Shown here: piece after piece, positions 27,414 through 36,400 of the stretch | How positions within the stretch are numbered: position 1 is the stretch's first letter | Layout: every line of letters begins with the position of its first letter | Assembly (NCBI GenBank): GCA_047639555.1 | Contig: JBLIOE010000013.1 | Location: 14,326 to 78,325 of the forward strand | Direction: 5' to 3' | Length of the DNA stretch: 64,000 bases | Source: JAJRXC01 sp047639555 | GTDB lineage: Bacteria; Actinomycetota; Acidimicrobiia; Acidimicrobiales; Aldehydirespiratoraceae | Program-made: the position numbers and the translations under genes | The notes under the pieces: model-generated | Databases searched by the model: none | What the model was told of the DNA's origin: nothing | The model's input: the letters and a program-made list of their open reading frames with translations, nothing else

Positions 27414-28256
27414 ATGCACGTTCGGAAAGTCGGGACAAATATCGGCGCAAAGGTCGAGGGAATCGACTTTGGGGCCGGACTCGACGATGCAACGATCGAG
27501 ACCATTGCCGAGGCGCTCTACGCCCACCAAGTGGTATCGATCGACGCGGCCGACATGACCCCGGAGCAGCACCTCCAACTCGCCGGCCGCTTCGGTGAGC
27601 TGGAAGAGAACAAGACTGATCAATTCGGTGACCACCCCACCGTGCCGCAGATCACCGTCATCGATTCCGAAGCCGGTCACACCGCCAGCATGTGGCACGC
27701 CGACGAAACATTTCTCGAGAACCCGCCGTTGGTGAACCTGCTCCACGGCAAGCAGATCCCGCCCACGGGCGGCGACACCGCATTTGTCAGCACCGCCCTC
27801 TCCTTCGAGGGGCTGTCACCGAAGTTTCAGGAGTTGGTCGAGGGGCTCTCTGCCGTGCACGACTACGGCAGCCTCTACGAGCTCGCCTGGCAGCGCGGCC
27901 GAGAAATGGGGCCGCTCGTCGCCGACGCACTCGGTAAAGGGCTGATCCACGACCACCCGCTCGTTCGAGAACACACCGTGACCGGCCGCAAATGGCTCAC
28001 GGTCAACACCGTCTACACGCGTTTCATTCGGGGCATCGAGCCCCTCGAAGCACAGATGCTGCTCGACCTGCTTCTCCGCCACATGCAGAAGCCCGAATTC
28101 GCGTTCCGGCACCACTGGCGCGAGGGCGACCTGCTCATTTGGGATCAGCAGGCCGTGCAGCACTACGCCGTCAACGATGCGAGCGAACGCCGCGTTGTCC
28201 ATCGCATCGCCGCCCTCGCCACCGCCGACACCTATGTGGGAGTCGGGCGGGACTAG
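27414..28256 (+). CDS. TauD/TfdA-family 2-oxoglutarate dioxygenase
   Basis: A 280-residue oxygenase with His95 and Asp97 (MWHADETF) and a distal His250 in DQQAVQHYAV, followed by an Arg-rich RRVVHRI segment for 2-oxoglutarate. These place it with the TauD/TfdA group that cleaves sulfonates, aryloxyalkanoates or similar compounds by hydroxylation. GGGAG precedes the ATG at 27414. It is 88 bases after the DUF1295 gene, probably still in the same direction of transcription but with room for its own promoter. Confidence 0.9.
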   Translation: MHVRKVGTNIGAKVEGIDFGAGLDDATIETIAEALYAHQVVSIDAADMTPEQHLQLAGRFGELEENKTDQFGDHPTVPQITVIDSEAGHTASMWHADETFLENPPLVNLLHGKQIPPTGGDTAFVSTALSFEGLSPKFQELVEGLSAVHDYGSLYELAWQRGREMGPLVADALGKGLIHDHPLVREHTVTGRKWLTVNTVYTRFIRGIEPLEAQMLLDLLLRHMQKPEFAFRHHWREGDLLIWDQQAVQHYAVNDASERRVVHRIAALATADTYVGVGRD

Positions 28257-28612
28257 CGGCGGCGGGCTCGACAACGAAGCTCATCGGCACCGACACCAAC
28301 GCGAACTGCCCTCCCTATCAAGAGTAAAGGGACACCCCATCGGCGGCTGTGGGCAGATCGTTGCCGGTCATCTCACTCCACCATTGCAGGCCAAGGGGTT
28401 GGGGATCTGAGCCCCGCGGCCATACGCCATTGCTTGTGCCGCTTCGCCTCCGGCTCGCCGCTGCGGGCAGATGTCGCACGCCGGTGTCAGTGCGAGCGCG
28501 TTGCCGTCCCAGAACGCCGGGCTGCAGGTTTGTGCATAGCGGTAGGTTTCCCGCTTCTCGCAGCGTGCCACGGACCCCGCGCTCAATCCGTACCGCCGGG
28601 TAGGATCTTGCT
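28257..28612. other. 356-base intergenic region with one weak small-ORF candidate
   Basis: No confident gene lies between the TauD-like oxygenase and khtT. On the minus strand, from about 28571 (GTG) or 28586 (TTG) down to 28368, there is a frame with G/C-rich third codon positions, four Cys and a CDIC motif. I do not recognise it and cannot exclude chance. No tRNA, hairpin terminator or repeat was found. Confidence 0.3.
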
Positions 28613-29095
28613 ATGAGCGGAGTGCGCGAAACAAAGTTACCGGGCGTCGGCGTACGCCATGAATTCACGGCCGAAGACGGCACCGACGTTGGCGTGATCG
28701 TCCATCACGACGGACGTCGAGAGATTGTTGCGTACGACGCCGACGATCCAGATGCGTGCCACTCGCTGATGAGCATCTCGGAAGACGACACCAAGACCCT
28801 GGCGCAGATCCTTGGCGTCAGCCCGGTCACGGAAACCGTCACGGCGGTTCGCCAGGTCATCGAAGAAATGGCGATCGATTGGACACAGCTCTCCGGTAAT
28901 TCTTCGGCCGTCGGCACCTCGATTGGCAGTCACGAATTCCGAACGCGCACCGGAGCCTCGATCGTTGCCGTCATCCGAGACAACGTTCCGGTCCCCTCCC
29001 CGACCGCAGACTTCGTTCTTGCGGCCAATGATGTCGTTGTTGCCGTAGGTCCGACCGACGGACTGACCACCATGCACTTGATGCTCGGGAGCTGA
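28613..29095 (+). CDS. khtT: KhtT-like regulatory subunit of a cation/proton antiporter
   Basis: A 160-residue soluble protein. The first half (ETKLPGVGVRHEFTAEDG, then VIVHHDGRREIVAYD) matches the KhtT N-terminal domain. The second half (IGSHEFRTRTGASIVAVIRD, LAANDVVVAVGPTDGL) is a TrkA-C (RCK_C) ligand-binding domain. In Bacillus KhtT gates the antiporter KhtU in response to pH and nucleotide. It lies directly upstream of a CPA2 antiporter, as in the known khtTU pair. Confidence 0.88.
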   Translation: MSGVRETKLPGVGVRHEFTAEDGTDVGVIVHHDGRREIVAYDADDPDACHSLMSISEDDTKTLAQILGVSPVTETVTAVRQVIEEMAIDWTQLSGNSSAVGTSIGSHEFRTRTGASIVAVIRDNVPVPSPTADFVLAANDVVVAVGPTDGLTTMHLMLGS

Positions 29096-29118
29096 CGTAT
29101 CCCGATGATCGCGACGGC

Positions 29119-30291
29119 ATGATCTTCGCCGCTGGGTCGACCGAGACCGCCACCGCGTTCGTTGAAGTCGGCGCGGTCGTTTTCGGCCTCGGCCTGCTTT
29201 CGCGGCTCGCTGGACGGATCGGCATCACGGCAGTACCCCTCTACCTGATCGCCGGCCTAGCGTTCGGTGACGGCGGCATCGCTGAGGTAGACGTCACCGA
29301 AGACTTCGTCGCGCTCGCGGCCGAGATCGGCGTATTGCTCCTGCTGTTTACCCTCGGCCTTGAATACAGCAACGAGGAGCTGCGAAGCGGGCTCCGCACG
29401 GGAATTCCGCCGGGCCTCGCCGACATGACTCTGAATGCTGGCGCGGGCTTTGGCGTCGGCATGCTGCTCGGTTGGGACCCGCTTGCGGCGGTATTACTCG
29501 GCGGAGTCTGTTGGGTGTCCTCCTCTGGCGTCATCTCGAAAGTGCTGGACGACCTGGGCCGCCTCGGCAACCGCGAGACACCAGCGGTCTTGAATCTTCT
29601 CGTGATCGAAGACCTCGCCATGGCGATCTATCTTCCGGTCGTTGCCGCCCTCATCGTCGGCGGCACTCTCAGCGAGACGTTTCTGAGCGTTGGAGTGGCC
29701 CTTGGTGTCGTGGCGACCATCTTGGTCATTGCATTGCGCTATGGAAGCCGACTCAGCAAAGGCCTTGGCAGCGGCTCCAACGAATCTGTTCTCCTCGGCG
29801 TTTTCGGCGTCGTGCTGCTCGTCGCCGGATTGGCACAACTCTTCGATGTTTCTGGCGCGATTGGAGCGTTCCTCGTCGGCCTTGCGCTCTCCGGTCGAGC
29901 CGAAGAGCGCGCGCTTGAACTGATGTCACCGCTCAGAGATTTGTTTGCCGCAACGTTCTTCGTTTCGTTCTCCTTCCAGATCAACCCGGCCGACCTTGTT
30001 GACGTCGCCGGCTGGGCGATTTTGCTCGCGGTGACGACGGCGTTGACCAAAACCGCGACCGGTTGGTACGCGGCGCAACGCCGCGGAATCGGCGCAAAAG
30101 GTCGCCTCCGGGCCGGCACAGCACTGATCGCCCGAGGCGAGTTTTCGATTGTGATCGCGGCCCTCGGAGCAGATCTCGCCGACGGACCAGAACTCGGCGC
30201 CCTCGCCGCCGGATACGTGCTCATCACTGCGGTGCTAGGTCCCGTCATGACGCGATTTTCCGACCAGATATTCGAAGCCGCCACGCGCTGA
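29119..30291 (+). CDS. khtU: KhtU-like CPA2 cation/proton antiporter
   Basis: A 390-residue inner-membrane protein with about 12 hydrophobic segments and no fused C-terminal RCK domain. Key CPA2 features are visible: LYLIAGLAFGDGG, LLLFTLGLEYS, LLVIEDLAMAIYLPVV (the conserved Asp of the transport site) and TALIARGEFSIVIAALG. It probably exports K+ or Na+ in exchange for H+ under control of the KhtT protein encoded 23 bases upstream. The start ATG at 29119 is the first in frame. Confidence 0.9.
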   Translation: MIFAAGSTETATAFVEVGAVVFGLGLLSRLAGRIGITAVPLYLIAGLAFGDGGIAEVDVTEDFVALAAEIGVLLLLFTLGLEYSNEELRSGLRTGIPPGLADMTLNAGAGFGVGMLLGWDPLAAVLLGGVCWVSSSGVISKVLDDLGRLGNRETPAVLNLLVIEDLAMAIYLPVVAALIVGGTLSETFLSVGVALGVVATILVIALRYGSRLSKGLGSGSNESVLLGVFGVVLLVAGLAQLFDVSGAIGAFLVGLALSGRAEERALELMSPLRDLFAATFFVSFSFQINPADLVDVAGWAILLAVTTALTKTATGWYAAQRRGIGAKGRLRAGTALIARGEFSIVIAALGADLADGPELGALAAGYVLITAVLGPVMTRFSDQIFEAATR

Positions 30292-30310
30292 TCGCTGGTG
30301 GCCACACAGA

Positions 30311-30326
30311 CACGCCGGCAGGCGTG
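30311..30326 (+). terminator. Short hairpin CACGCC-GGCA-GGCGTG after khtU
   Basis: A six-base-pair GC-rich stem with a four-base loop 20 bases after the khtU stop. There is no T-run after it, so it is a weak candidate for transcript ending or 3'-end protection. Confidence 0.3.
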
Positions 30327-30423
30327 CCCGTCGTGTCGTAGCTCAGCGGGCGATGCCGCGGCGAGTACGATTTCCCCATGGCTTCAGACAGCGGGACTCG
30401 TTGCACCACAACTTGAGGGCCTG

Positions 30424-31236
30424 ATGAACGCGACGACCCCGATCCTCGATCCCGAAGACGTTCGGGTCGCCGAGTACCGGCACATGAACGACCAGCCGAC
30501 CCGTCGCGCCATGGAAGGTGATGAGTACTTCCTCTCGGAAGGCTGGGTCTCGATCGAGCGGCTGATCGAGACCGGGCACCACTTTCGATCGGTGCTGCTG
30601 TCGCCCTCTCGCGTCAATCGGTTTCGGCCGTTCATGGACCAGCCCGCCCTTAAAAACGTGCCCGTCTACGTTGCGGAAGCCGACGTCATACATCGCGTTG
30701 CCGGGTTCGAGATGCCGAGAGCTGTCGTAATGTCGATCGATCGCAAGCCCCTCGTGCCGGTGGCCGAACTGGCCGCGGCAAGCCATCGGCTGGTGGTCCT
30801 TGAGGCCTTGAACGACAACGAGAACGTGGGAGCGATCGCTCGTGCGGCTCGAGCGTTTGGCGTCGACGGCATAGTCCTCAGTCCAACGTGCACCGACCCG
30901 TATTACCGCCGCACCGTTCGAGTCAGCATGGGTGAGATTCTCCATCTTCCGCTGGCCCGTGTCGTTACCGCAAAGTGGCCATCGGCGCTCGACGTGTTGC
31001 ACACCGCCGGCTTCGAGACATGGGCGATGACACCAGCCGCCTCCGCCACCGAACTCTGGGCTACTGCCGTTCCCGACAAGCTGGCGATCATGTTGGGCGC
31101 CGAGGGGCCAGGTTTGACCGAAGCCGCGATCGGCGCCGCGACTCGACAGGTACGTATCCCCATCCGCGCCGCCGTTGACTCGCTCAATGTTGGCCACGCG
31201 GCGGCGATCACGTTTGCGGCCGTCGATCGCGGCTGA
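30424..31236 (+). CDS. SpoU/TrmH-family RNA 2'-O-methyltransferase
   Basis: A 270-residue protein with an N-terminal substrate-binding domain (EGDEYFLSEGWVSIERLI) and a SPOUT knot domain. The three SpoU motifs are present: NENVGAIARAARAFGVDGI (motif 1, near 137), LGAEGPGL (motif 2, near 224) and IPIRAAVDSLNVGHAAAI (motif 3, near 243). It should methylate a ribose 2'-OH in rRNA or tRNA. GAGG lies seven bases before the ATG at 30424, which I prefer to the GTG at 30298. Confidence 0.9.
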   Translation: MNATTPILDPEDVRVAEYRHMNDQPTRRAMEGDEYFLSEGWVSIERLIETGHHFRSVLLSPSRVNRFRPFMDQPALKNVPVYVAEADVIHRVAGFEMPRAVVMSIDRKPLVPVAELAAASHRLVVLEALNDNENVGAIARAARAFGVDGIVLSPTCTDPYYRRTVRVSMGEILHLPLARVVTAKWPSALDVLHTAGFETWAMTPAASATELWATAVPDKLAIMLGAEGPGLTEAAIGAATRQVRIPIRAAVDSLNVGHAAAITFAAVDRG

Positions 31237-31412
31237 GATAGCACCGAAGTTGCCCTGCCCGCGGCAGCCCGCGGCGTGATCTCGGGCCGGTATCTCGATC
31301 CGATCGACAAGTCCCGGAGCCTAGGGAATCGTGAGCAGACTCTCCTGACAAACGTGGCAAGTGACGGACCCTTGCGTTCGCCTGTGTATTCAAAGGCGAT
31401 GGCCGTACGTAC

Positions 31413-32936
31413 CTACCAGCGGATCTCGTTGACGCTGCCACCGATCGAGGCGACGTGCGCCCGTGCGTCGACCCACGACCCACGTGCCACGACCTCTATG
31501 GCGTCCGGATGGGCCGAACGGGCGTAGCAACGGTTGCCGTCGGGCCGCTCGCAAATTGCCACGACGTGGTCCTCCGTTCCGTCGCCGCGATGCACCACGG
31601 TGGCGGCGAGCGCGGTCGCTGGTCCGTCGGCCTGATCCATGATGGCGACGTCGGGCACGAGCGGCGGAGCGTCCCATTGCTGCGTGACGTTTTGTCGGAC
31701 GGGGTGGTTCAGCTCACCCGCAGTCACCGACCAGATCGCCGCGACGTGTTTCGTCATGTGCATTCCCACGCCGGTGACGAGCCCCACCTGACCGGGGTTC
31801 GCGCGCAGATACTGGGCGACATGGCTGATGGAGTGACCCATGTAATTACTGCTGGGGCCGCCGTGGTACGGCAGACCCCCGGTCAAGCTGATCGGTCTTG
31901 GATCATCGGGCCCGAGCTCAAGCGCGTCCTGGGCGAACTGCACGGCCGAGCCGAAGCAGCTGTAGAAGTCAAAGACGTCGACCTGGGCAACCTCCAGTCC
32001 GGCCATCGCCAGCGCCTGCGACGACGCGGCCCGCATCGCGGGCGACGACGTCAGGTCGCCGCGGGCACCAATGTGAACCGAATCGCGCGCAAATCCCCAC
32101 CCCCGCAGGTACACGCGCCGATCCTCGGGGACATGCCAGCGGTCCGCAACCGCTCGAGTTACCAGCAGGTTCGCCGCGGCCATGTCTACATCAGGAAAGG
32201 CCGTCATACGTTTCGTATACGGCAGGGCCACCATCCGGTTCTCCGGGGTGGCCGTCGCCAGGTCCCGGGCCGAGCGAGGGGTGCGAAACCATGCGTCCGG
32301 GTTGGTGGTCGCCGCATCGTTCAGGCGTGCCATCGTCGCAAAGAGCGGCGCCCGGGCCTCCGGGGTCCCGCCCCGGGCTGCCCATCGGGCCTGTTCGAGC
32401 AACGCGAATGTGAGCCACGCGGGAAGAAGTCCGTGGGCGATCTCGGTGAGAAGATGCCACTCGTCCAGGTCGATCGGGAGCACCGGCGGCGATGGGTGCG
32501 GGTGGCTCCACGGTGGCGTCTCTCCGACCCGGGCGTGCTCGCGTCGGGTGTGCAGTGCCTCACCGCCGACGACGAGCGCGACCTCAACCTCGCCGGCGAG
32601 CATCCGCTCGGCGGCGCCGTCGATCAGGCGCTGCGGCGAGGTGCCGGCGAGGATCGATTCGTGCTGAGCCGCACCGGTGATGGCCAAAAGATCGGCAAGC
32701 CTCCCGGGGAGGTTGTCGTAGGACCACGACTGGCAGTGCACCACGCTCAGATCGTCGACGAGGCCGAGCGGATCGACCCGAGCACCAACGTCATCGGCTG
32801 CCGCTCTTGAGACCAGCTCCATCATTTCGAGTGGCTCGGGAGCTCCGCTGCCGGGGAGCCAGGTGCGATGAGCGGTGCCGATCAGGCAGGGCCGTCGGGC
32901 CTCAAGCGAGGCCGCCAGCCGCGGTGTGGGCTCCAA
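31413..32936 (-). CDS. Thiolase-like protein (TLP1/acetyl-CoA acetyltransferase-like, no catalytic Cys at the usual site)
   Basis: A 507-residue thiolase-fold protein. The N-terminal nucleophile loop reads ILAGTSPQRLIDGAAERM, so the Cys of true thiolases is absent, as in the TLP1 group. The second half keeps QVDVFDFYSCFGSAVQFA and GGLPYHGGPSSNYMGHSISHV, and GLVTGVGMHMTKHVAAIW near the C-terminus, followed by a small beta domain. It may be an acyl-CoA binding or Claisen/retro-Claisen enzyme of unusual mechanism. The start is a TTG eight bases after the regulator gene stop, so the two are in one operon. Confidence 0.82.
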   Translation of the reverse strand: MEPTPRLAASLEARRPCLIGTAHRTWLPGSGAPEPLEMMELVSRAAADDVGARVDPLGLVDDLSVVHCQSWSYDNLPGRLADLLAITGAAQHESILAGTSPQRLIDGAAERMLAGEVEVALVVGGEALHTRREHARVGETPPWSHPHPSPPVLPIDLDEWHLLTEIAHGLLPAWLTFALLEQARWAARGGTPEARAPLFATMARLNDAATTNPDAWFRTPRSARDLATATPENRMVALPYTKRMTAFPDVDMAAANLLVTRAVADRWHVPEDRRVYLRGWGFARDSVHIGARGDLTSSPAMRAASSQALAMAGLEVAQVDVFDFYSCFGSAVQFAQDALELGPDDPRPISLTGGLPYHGGPSSNYMGHSISHVAQYLRANPGQVGLVTGVGMHMTKHVAAIWSVTAGELNHPVRQNVTQQWDAPPLVPDVAIMDQADGPATALAATVVHRGDGTEDHVVAICERPDGNRCYARSAHPDAIEVVARGSWVDARAHVASIGGSVNEIRW

Positions 32937-32944
32937 GATACTGT

Positions 32945-33277
32945 TCAGTCGGTTGGGGGGTCGACTGCTTCGTGCGAGACAGCCCGGAGGAGTGCGTCAA
33001 TCTTGTGGTGCTCCTCCAGAGGGTGCCGCAGCGGGTGCGCGCTATCGATGTGATAGCGGTTGCGACGACCGAGCCGTTCTCGCGTGATGTATCCGCCGGC
33101 CTCGAGATCGTCGATGATCTGCATCGCCGTTCGCTCGGTGACCCCAACGAGTTGGGCGAGGTCACGGACGCGAACATCGGGGGTCGAAGCGACAACCAGC
33201 AAGACATGCGAGTGGTTGGTGAGGAAGGTCCATGATCGCGGGCTCGAGTCGGGTGCCACAGACGAAATACTACACAT
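32945..33277 (-). CDS. Small winged-helix (MarR/ArsR-like) transcriptional regulator
   Basis: A 110-residue DNA-binding protein. The segment RSWTFLTNHSHVLLVVASTPDVRVRDLAQLVGVTERTAMQIIDDLEAGGYI is a winged helix with recognition helix near residues 44-58, followed by the wing RERLGRRNRYHID. There is no sensor domain. It is divergent from the DAB operon across an AT-rich region and is followed by the thiolase-like gene. It may control either or both; which one cannot be told from sequence. Confidence 0.85.
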   Translation of the reverse strand: MCSISSVAPDSSPRSWTFLTNHSHVLLVVASTPDVRVRDLAQLVGVTERTAMQIIDDLEAGGYITRERLGRRNRYHIDSAHPLRHPLEEHHKIDALLRAVSHEAVDPPTD

Positions 33278-33326
33278 ATATTACATGGGTTGTGTTACAT
33301 GAGATATAATACATATATTCGTCTTT
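33274..33326. promoter_or_regulatory. AT-rich divergent control region of the regulator gene and the DAB operon
   Basis: This short region is strikingly AT-rich. It holds ACATATATT at 33274-33282 and again at 33311-33319, TTACATG at 33281-33287 and 33295-33301, and a perfect -10 hexamer TATAAT at 33305-33310. The -10 box is 17 bases before the ATG of the 41-codon ORF at 33327, so the transcript would have almost no leader. The repeats are good candidates for the winged-helix regulator's binding sites. Confidence 0.55.
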
Positions 33327-33452
33327 ATGTATTTAGCTCAGCTCGTTAGATACCAGATCGATGAAAACGGATGGCGGGCCGCGACCGCTGCGGATGACGA
33401 ACGCTTCGTTGGCGGCCACGATGGTCGGATCTTCGTGATTGGGCCGCAGTGA
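33327..33452 (+). CDS. 41-residue upstream ORF coupled to the DAB fusion gene
   Basis: The ORF starts with ATG at 33327 just downstream of a TATAAT box and encodes a hydrophilic peptide (opening MYLAQLVRYQIDENGW and ending GRIFVIGPQ). Its TGA at 33450-33452 shares a base with the ATG of the DAB fusion gene (TGATG), the same arrangement seen at the other end of that gene. Codon use is GC3-rich from codon 14 on. It may be a leader peptide controlling translation of the large gene or a small subunit. I know no family for it. Confidence 0.5.
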   Translation: MYLAQLVRYQIDENGWRAATAADDERFVGGHDGRIFVIGPQ

Positions 33453-36400
33453 TGGTCGCCGCCGTCGCCGTGGTCATTGCTGCGTTGGCACCCCTCGCGG
33501 GAGGCACCCTGGCGCTGACCGCCAGTGACGCGCGGCGGGCCGGGCGGCTGGTCACGAGCACCGGGGCTATCGCTTTCGCGGCGGCGCTGATCCTGGTCGT
33601 GTTGAGCGGTCTCGACGGGGACGGGTCGCTCGCCACGATTGCCTGGCTGGATGCGTCGATCGATCGGGTGAGCGCCCTGCTACTTGCGGTGGTGATGGGA
33701 ACCGCCACCGTGGTAGCGGGTTTTTCTTCGCGGTCTCTCGATGATGACGGCCGAGCCAACCGGTACTTCGCCTTGATCGGAGTACTCGTCTCGGGTTCGG
33801 CCATGGTGGTGTTGCCCGCGTCGCCAGTGCTCTTGGTCGTGGGGTGGATTGCGACGGGCTGGGCGCTGGTCGGGCTCGTCGGATTCGAGTCGGCCTGGTC
33901 CCCCGCGCAACAGGCACAGCGGCGGGTTGGACGCACCCTGTTGGTCGGCGACCTGGCCTTGTTGGGTGCAGTCGGGTTGGCCGTTCTACGCAGTGACGGT
34001 CTCCTGACCGGGGACGCCTCGACAGCGGTGGCGGAACTGCAGAATTCTTCGATAGTTGGCGTCACCTCCCTCAACGTCGTGATGGTGTTGGTTGTAGTGG
34101 CCGGTGCCTCGCGCTCTGCGTTGGTGCCCTTCCATCGTTGGTTGATTGGAACACTGGCGGCGCCGACGCCGGTGTCGGCCCTCGCCCACGCTGGATTGGT
34201 GAGTGGCGCTGGATTGGTTCTGCTGCGATTCGCGTCACCGTTCGTTGCGTCTGATCCTGCCGTCGTGCTGGCCTTCGTCTTGGGCATCATCACGGCGGTG
34301 GCCGCCACCGGTGCCCTGTTGGTGCGCTCGGATATCAAGGGGAGCCTGGCGTGGTCCACTGTGGCCCAGATGGCGTTCATGGTCGTCCAGTGCTCGGTTG
34401 GCGCCTTCAGCAGTGCCGTCTTCCACATCGCCGGCCACGGCATGTACAAAGCTTCGCTCTTCCTCGGCTCGGGCGACACCGTGGCCGCCGGCCTCCGGAG
34501 CCGCCGCCGCCCAGCCGTGGCCGTCGGCATGTCTTCGCCCGCGCGGTTGGTCACATCGGCGGCGCTCGCCGCGGTTGCGGTGGCAATGGTGGGCGTCATT
34601 GTGCGCCCCGACGTTTCCCCCGCCGGGGAGCTGCTGGTCTTCGTGTTCGCATGGCTGACGATCGGGTCGGGCCTCCACGGCTGGTTGCAGCGAGCCCCGT
34701 TTGCGCCGCTGATGGCCGGGTTTGTCGGAGCAGCCGGATCGCTCGTAGCGGCCCTGACCTACATCGGTGGTTTGCGGCTCGCTAAGGCGTTCGTAAAGCC
34801 ATCGCTCGAGGGTGTACCCACCGCGACGGTCATTGGATCGAACGAATTGCTAGCAACGCTGGCTGTCATCGCGGTCGGTGTAGGGACGGCGTCTCTGCTG
34901 CCGGGGGCGAGGGGTGTTGCCACGCGCGATCGTGCTCGACGCCTCGTGGTGCGACTGAGCGAGCCAAGGGTGTCCATCACCCGACCGCCGGTCGGTCTGC
35001 TGGTTGACCGGCCCGCGGTGTGCGGCGCTGGTTCAACGACCGACGCCCGACAAGCCGAAATCCGAGCCGATGTCGCCCAGGCGAGCGCCGTGATTGCTCC
35101 GCTGTGGCCGCTGGCGTCGTTCGTCGCCGTCAACCCGCTCCTTGGCCTCGAGTCGCTGGGGTTCGACCACGCTGCCGAAATCGCTCGGCGCTGGCGAGGC
35201 GCCAAGACCCACCTGAGTCTCGACGAGTACCGGCGCGATCACGAAGACGGCCTCACGCGCGCTGTCGATCTGTCGCACGTGGCCCAATACCGGTTCACCG
35301 GTCTCTGCGAGCGGGGCCCGGTCGTGGTCGACGGGCACGCGCTTTCTCCCGTCGACGTGATTGTCGCCGATCTGTTGCACGGCCCCGAAACGCAGATTCC
35401 GGTTGTGGAGACAACCGTGCTTCAGCGCCGGGGATCCGAGCAGGCGACCGCCACGATCGACGAGGTGTTGTCGTCGTGGCTGTCGACCTATGTCCACCCA
35501 CCTCGCTGGCCGGCCCATCGGGCGGGAGAAAGTTTCGTGTCAATGAGCCGCCGACTGATGATGTCCGATCCCAGACTGGGGGCCCTGCTTTCCCACGCGG
35601 CCCGAGAGTGGATTTGCGCCCTCGACGACGACCCGGCCGCGATCATCGACGCATCGTTCTTTGTGTCGGGTGTCGCCGACGGAGACCGGGTCGACGAGAT
35701 TCGCAGCCAGCTGTGCCGAACAGCCGGTTGGTCCGGTCTTGCGAAGTGGCGCAGCGAGTGGGCCCACCCCGACGAGGAACGGCCGCCTCTGGCTCCGATC
35801 GACGTTGTCGCCGTTCGGGCATTGCTCGAGGCCGGGGCCATCGGCTCGGGGACCGTCGGAGCGGCGTCGTCTAGCCGGCCGCACCCCAAACCAGCGAGCA
35901 ACGACGAGAACCTTGGGGCCCGGGTCGCTGCGGTGGCCGCCGCGCTCGCCCCCGCGGGGACCAAAGCCGATCGGGCGGCGATCAGTGCGGTGCTTGAGGA
36001 GGTACCCGCCGACACTCGAGCGTCGATGTGGCTCGAAGCCCAAGAACGCGCCATCGACGCCCGCCTCCTCTCGATGCTCAACCGGTTGGATTCCGGCAAG
36101 ATGATCGAGTGTCCCGACGCCCAGCTGGTCTTCTGCATCGACGTCCGCTCCGCGGGACTCCGGAGCCACGTCGAGGCACTGGGGAACATCGAAACAATCG
36201 GATTTGCCGGGTTCTTCGGCGTGCCGATGCGGATTCGCAAACTCGGCTGGGACCATCACGAGGCTCGCTGCCCAGTCCTTGTCTCGCCGGCGATCGGCGC
36301 CTCAGAACATCCACGCGAGCACTGCATTCAGGAAGCAGCGGTGAAGCTGACCCGGCAGCGCACCGTCACCGGTTTGCTCGCCGCTCACGCCGGCGCAAAG

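Noticed and set aside
33346..34599. 417-codon antisense frame over the DabB part
   Set aside because: It is rich in Thr/Ala/Pro/Arg as expected for the mirror of membrane-protein codons and has no motifs.
34912..35056. Idea that the DabB-DabA join is a missed stop or frameshift
   Set aside because: The frame is open throughout, the linker has normal codon use, and no start codon with a ribosome site precedes the DabA part.
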